Positions 6,752-9,481 of a stretch of 9,481 bases of DNA are shown piece after piece (the first letter of the stretch is position 1; each line of letters starts with the position of its first letter). The notes below the pieces were generated by a model. It was not told the origin of the DNA and searched no databases. It saw only the letters and a program-made list of their open reading frames with translations. The DNA lies in NCBI GenBank assembly GCA_024511395.1, contig JANELJ010000059.1:1-9481 (forward strand). The letters are read 5' to 3'. The position numbers and the translations under genes are program-made. The stretch is from Gammaproteobacteria bacterium (lineage in GTDB: Bacteria > Pseudomonadota > Gammaproteobacteria > GRL18).

Positions 6752-8137
6752 TTAATAGGCGTTTTTGTGAACAAAACCTTTAAACAGGGTTAACAGAATA
6801 ATTTTGATATCCAGCCAGAGTGACCAATGTTCTATATAATAAAGATCATATTCCAGTCGTTTTTTAATGTCAGTATTACCTCGCCAGCCATTGACCTGAG
6901 CCCACCCAGTAATTCCAGCTTTAACCATGTGTTTTTTCATATAGCCAGGAATTTTATCCTTGAATTGTGCCACAAAATGTGGCCGCTCAGGACGTGGTCC
7001 GACAATAGACATATCGCCTTTTAGGACATTAATAAATTGGGGCAGTTCATCCAGACTGATTGAACGTAAAAACTGACCAAAACGAGTGGCACGTTGCTCA
7101 CCAGCTTTTGCCCAAACCGGGCCGGAATATTTTTCTGCATCTATGGGCATACTGCGAAATTTCAGAATAGTAATTTCCTTGTTATTCCAGCCAATACGTT
7201 TTTGACGAAAAAAAACCGGACCTGGTGATGACAGTTTGACACCAATCATAATGAGTATAAATACAGGAGATATAAACAACAGGATAAGACTGGCAAACAC
7301 TTTATCTTCAATATTTTTTATTACCCGATTAAAGCCGTCCATGGGACTGGATGCCACATTAATCACCGGCAGTCCAGCCACTTCGCTAAATGAATGATTA
7401 AGCAGGCTGAAACCAAAAATATCAGGGAAATAACGAATATCCACAGTGGTGTGACGTAAGTGGTTGATAATATGCTTAACTATAACTTCATCACTTAAGG
7501 GCATAGCAATCCAGACCTGATCAATGGACCTGGTTTCAACATATTCACAAATATCATCAATACCGCCCAAATGTTCAATCGGCATATTTGCAATAGGCTT
7601 ATCTGAAAACACGCCGCACAGGTTAAAACCACAAGATTTTTCAGTCTGCAGGCGGTCAATTACTTCCAGTATAAAATCATCATTACCAACCATTACAACC
7701 TGACGCTGGTTAAAGCCCAGTTTACGCATTTGTCGCAAACCAGTACGTAAAATAATACGCACTGTCAAACTAAGAGCCAGACCACTTGCCCACCAAAGCA
7801 GAAACCAGCCCCGAGAGTAATTTTCACTGGTTTTGGTAATAACCGCAAGTAAAGCCAGGAGCATAAACAGAAGGCACCAAGAGAGGAATACCACTTTTAG
7901 CTCCTTGAGCAAAAACCGGCCTCGCCAGGGGGTGTATAGTCCCATGGATTGAAATACTATTATGGCACAGATCAGGCCAACCAGAATTCCTTGGGTATAA
8001 GCCCCGTATGGCTGCTCAATACCACCATAAAGGTAATAGGCTGCCCAAGAGGAAAACAGGACAATAAGAATATCAATAATTTTGAATAGCAGCTCAAAGA
8101 AAAATGCATGTTGTTTTAAAATACTTTGTTGTTTCAT
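6752..8137 (-). CDS. wcaJ: WcaJ-like undecaprenyl-phosphate sugar-1-phosphate transferase
   Basis: Predicted polyprenol-phosphate hexose-1-phosphate transferase that starts exopolysaccharide repeat-unit synthesis by moving a sugar phosphate (often glucose-1-P from UDP-glucose, or galactose-1-P) onto undecaprenyl phosphate. Seen: four N-terminal hydrophobic segments (about 12-35, 48-66, 82-102, 111-130), a central soluble Rossmann-like domain (about 145-255), a hydrophobic helix (about 279-300), and a complete C-terminal catalytic domain with KFRSM (326-330), the catalytic SLDELPQ (361-367, Asp363-Glu364), GPRPERP (380-386), TGWAQVNGWRG (410-420) and YDLYYIEHWS (430-439). Length 461 matches WcaJ/ExoY-type full-length enzymes. 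The central domain reads VVMVGNDDF where most relatives have a GxGxxG-like loop, so nucleotide binding there may be lost. Its ATG overlaps the stop of the upstream glycosyltransferase (ATGA), with no clear ribosome site, implying coupling. The sugar transferred is not certain. Confidence 0.93.
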   Translation of the reverse strand: MKQQSILKQHAFFFELLFKIIDILIVLFSSWAAYYLYGGIEQPYGAYTQGILVGLICAIIVFQSMGLYTPWRGRFLLKELKVVFLSWCLLFMLLALLAVITKTSENYSRGWFLLWWASGLALSLTVRIILRTGLRQMRKLGFNQRQVVMVGNDDFILEVIDRLQTEKSCGFNLCGVFSDKPIANMPIEHLGGIDDICEYVETRSIDQVWIAMPLSDEVIVKHIINHLRHTTVDIRYFPDIFGFSLLNHSFSEVAGLPVINVASSPMDGFNRVIKNIEDKVFASLILLFISPVFILIMIGVKLSSPGPVFFRQKRIGWNNKEITILKFRSMPIDAEKYSGPVWAKAGEQRATRFGQFLRSISLDELPQFINVLKGDMSIVGPRPERPHFVAQFKDKIPGYMKKHMVKAGITGWAQVNGWRGNTDIKKRLEYDLYYIEHWSLWLDIKIILLTLFKGFVHKNAY

Positions 8138-9264
8138 CTGGGAATTATTGATGCCTGTACTTCATTTAAACATTTTTTTATCGCACGAATGAAACGAGCA
8201 TAACTGAATGATTCGCTGTGCTTGCGGATGATTTCAGGCAGAAAAAGCGCCTCATTTTTTTCAAACTCTTCTACGGCCTGATTCAGATCATCTATGGATG
8301 GCTGGTTATACAGAATACCGGTTACATTGTTGATTACAGAATCTTTTATGCCGCCACGATTCAGGGCAATTACCGGACGACCGCAGGCCATAACCTCCAC
8401 AGGTATAATACCGAAGTCCTCCACCCCGGTATAAATTAATGCCCGACAATTCTGAAACAGCCGTATGATTTCCTGCTGACTAACTCTAGAACGAATGCTG
8501 ATATTATCCCGAGCCTGCTGCTGTATGCACTGCTTCAGTTCACCCTCCCCTACCATAACGAGTGTTTTGCCGGACTGATTGAAAGCATGCAGTGCATCAA
8601 GAGGACGTTTGTATTGACAAAGCTCCCCTAGCCATAAGTAATAGTCCGCATCAGGTTCAGCTACAGGGCAGAAACGCTCAGTATCAACCGGTGGACAAAT
8701 AACTCTGGCATCACGACGGTAATATTTTTTGATACGTTGAGCAACAAAACTGGAGTTAGCTATAAATTTATCGGTACGTAAGGCACTCTGACTATCCCAA
8801 AGACGTAAGTAATGTGCCATTATGGCAATGGGTATGCGTTTTAGCCAATGAGCATCACCCCAGTAGGTGTAGTACATATCCCAGATATAGCGCATAGGTG
8901 AATGCGTATAACAGATATGCAAGGCATCAGGTCGGGGAATAATTCCCTTTGCCGGCCCTGATTCACTGGAAATTATCAGATCGTATTCAGTTAAGTCTAG
9001 TGCTTCTAATGCCATGGGCATAAATGGCAGATAGTAGGGGTACCATTTATGAGCCCGTGGTAGTTTTTGTATAAAAGTAGTTTTGATCTGATGCCGTTTA
9101 AGTTTGTCTGAAACTGCATCCGGAACATAGACATGCGTGTATATGTCAGCCTGAGGAAATATATCACAAATTGCTTCAAGGACTTTTTCACCTCCGCGCA
9201 TGCCCGTCAGCCAGTAATGCACAATGGCAACTTTCAATTGTGATATCTCTGCTATTACCTCCAT
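8134..9264 (-). CDS. GT4-family glycosyltransferase (WbaZ-like)
   Basis: Predicted cytoplasmic or membrane-associated retaining glycosyltransferase for the polysaccharide repeat unit. Seen: N-terminal VAIVHYWLTGMRGGEKVLEA (12-31) with the glycine-rich acceptor-side loop, the stretch CYTHSPMRYIWD (118-129) and IANSSFVAQRIKKYY (168-182) typical of WbaZ-type mannosyltransferases, a donor-binding segment LGELCQYKRP (212-221), and the EX7E motif EDFGIIPVE (Glu282, Glu290). The specificity is not provable from sequence. Length 376 is normal and no membrane helix is evident. The ATG at 9264 has no clear Shine-Dalgarno. An in-frame TTG at 9237, with AGAG nine bases upstream, would give a 367-residue protein starting MKVAIVHYWL, which matches the usual family start better, so the true start is unsettled. 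It is the first gene after the promoter at 9302-9330 and overlaps the priming transferase by four bases. Confidence 0.9.
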   Translation of the reverse strand: MEVIAEISQLKVAIVHYWLTGMRGGEKVLEAICDIFPQADIYTHVYVPDAVSDKLKRHQIKTTFIQKLPRAHKWYPYYLPFMPMALEALDLTEYDLIISSESGPAKGIIPRPDALHICYTHSPMRYIWDMYYTYWGDAHWLKRIPIAIMAHYLRLWDSQSALRTDKFIANSSFVAQRIKKYYRRDARVICPPVDTERFCPVAEPDADYYLWLGELCQYKRPLDALHAFNQSGKTLVMVGEGELKQCIQQQARDNISIRSRVSQQEIIRLFQNCRALIYTGVEDFGIIPVEVMACGRPVIALNRGGIKDSVINNVTGILYNQPSIDDLNQAVEEFEKNEALFLPEIIRKHSESFSYARFIRAIKKCLNEVQASIIPR

Positions 9265-9301
9265 TTGTTACACACACATCTCAGTTTTTAATAAGGATGC
9301 A

Positions 9302-9330
9302 AGTTTATTGAGCAGCTTTAACAATGTCAA
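9302..9330 (-). promoter_or_regulatory. Sigma70-type promoter for the exopolysaccharide operon
   Basis: On the minus strand a consensus -35 TTGACA (9325-9330) is followed by a 17-bp spacer and a -10 TAAACT (9302-9307, four of six consensus bases). The transcription start would fall near 9295, about 30 bases before the ATG at 9264. It is the best promoter match in the window and sits directly upstream of the first gene. Confidence 0.65.
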
Positions 9331-9335
9331 GAGTG

Positions 9336-9351
9336 CTACACTTGGATGTAG
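9336..9351. repeat. Short inverted repeat just upstream of the -35 box
   Basis: Arms CTACA (9336-9340) and TGTAG (9347-9351) are separated by six bases and lie 5 bp upstream of the TTGACA box. The position suits an activator or regulator site, but five-base arms are expected by chance, so this is a weak call. Confidence 0.2.
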
Positions 9352-9407
9352 TTCAGGGCTGGATCATACTTTGCTCAAAAAGCAACCAGAAATTAAATTG
9401 AACTAAT

Positions 9408-9436
9408 TTGAAAGATGAGGCTCAGAGCTTTAAAGT
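9408..9436 (+). promoter_or_regulatory. Possible rightward promoter for a divergent gene
   Basis: On the plus strand TTGAAA (9408-9413), a 17-bp spacer and TAAAGT (9431-9436) resemble a sigma70 promoter (five and four consensus bases). It would serve a rightward start codon at 9455 with a short leader. Tentative. Confidence 0.25.
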
Positions 9437-9454
9437 AAGCATTTGGAGACTCTG

Positions 9455-9481
9455 ATGAACTTTGACCCTCATTTTAAATCA
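9455..9481 (+). CDS. Possible 5' end of a divergent gene (partial)
   Basis: ATG at 9455-9457 is preceded by GGAG (9445-9448) with a six-base spacing and stays open for nine codons (MNFDPHFKS) to the window end. A promoter-like pair lies upstream. Nine codons are too few to recognise a family or to prove the gene real. If it is, it is transcribed away from the polysaccharide operon, as a regulator or an unrelated neighbour would be. Confidence 0.3.

Noticed and set aside
9224..9406. 60-codon plus-strand open frame over the promoter region
   Set aside because: It spans the promoter and start of the minus-strand operon and shows no ribosome site or domain.

Overview
The window is a compact block of exopolysaccharide and protein-export genes. 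Every confident gene lies on the minus strand, so transcription runs from high to low coordinates. The protein families (PrtD/PrtE/TolC-type type I secretion, a WcaJ-like priming transferase, bacterial GDP-mannose 4,6-dehydratase) and the moderate, slightly AT-rich composition (judged by eye) suggest a Gram-negative bacterium, most likely a gammaproteobacterium. The sequence does not let me name a genus. I see no RNA gene, CRISPR array, insertion sequence or broken gene.

Layout in transcription order: (1) 9265-9481 is an upstream region with a good sigma70-type promoter (TTGACA, 17 bp, TAAACT) reading leftward, and a weak candidate for a divergent gene starting at 9455. (2) 8134-9264 is a GT4 glycosyltransferase whose stop overlaps (ATGA) the start of (3) 6752-8137, a WcaJ-like undecaprenyl-phosphate sugar-1-phosphate transferase. 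(4) An 86-bp gap holds a perfect extended -10 element. (5) 4914-6665, 3554-4891 and 2247-3551 form a tight set encoding a complete type I secretion system: ABC transporter, membrane fusion protein and TolC-like outer membrane channel. (6) After a 79-bp gap comes gmd (1208-2167, GTG start), which overlaps by 17 bp (7) a second GT4 glycosyltransferase (37-1224).

Inferred joint function: the priming transferase loads a sugar phosphate onto undecaprenyl phosphate in the inner membrane. The two glycosyltransferases extend the repeat unit on the cytoplasmic face. Gmd converts GDP-mannose to GDP-4-dehydro-6-deoxymannose, the precursor of sugars such as GDP-rhamnose, GDP-fucose or GDP-perosamine. The enzyme that completes that sugar, and any flippase, polymerase or chain-length regulator, are not in the window, so the cluster continues outside it. 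The type I secretion genes, sitting between polysaccharide genes with their own probable promoter, suggest export of a protein that works with the polysaccharide (for example a glycanase or a surface adhesin). No such substrate is encoded here. The cluster is of a known kind. The points most worth checking are the substrate-less secretion operon, the missing reductase beside gmd, an A9 tract inside gmd, and several small inverted repeats.
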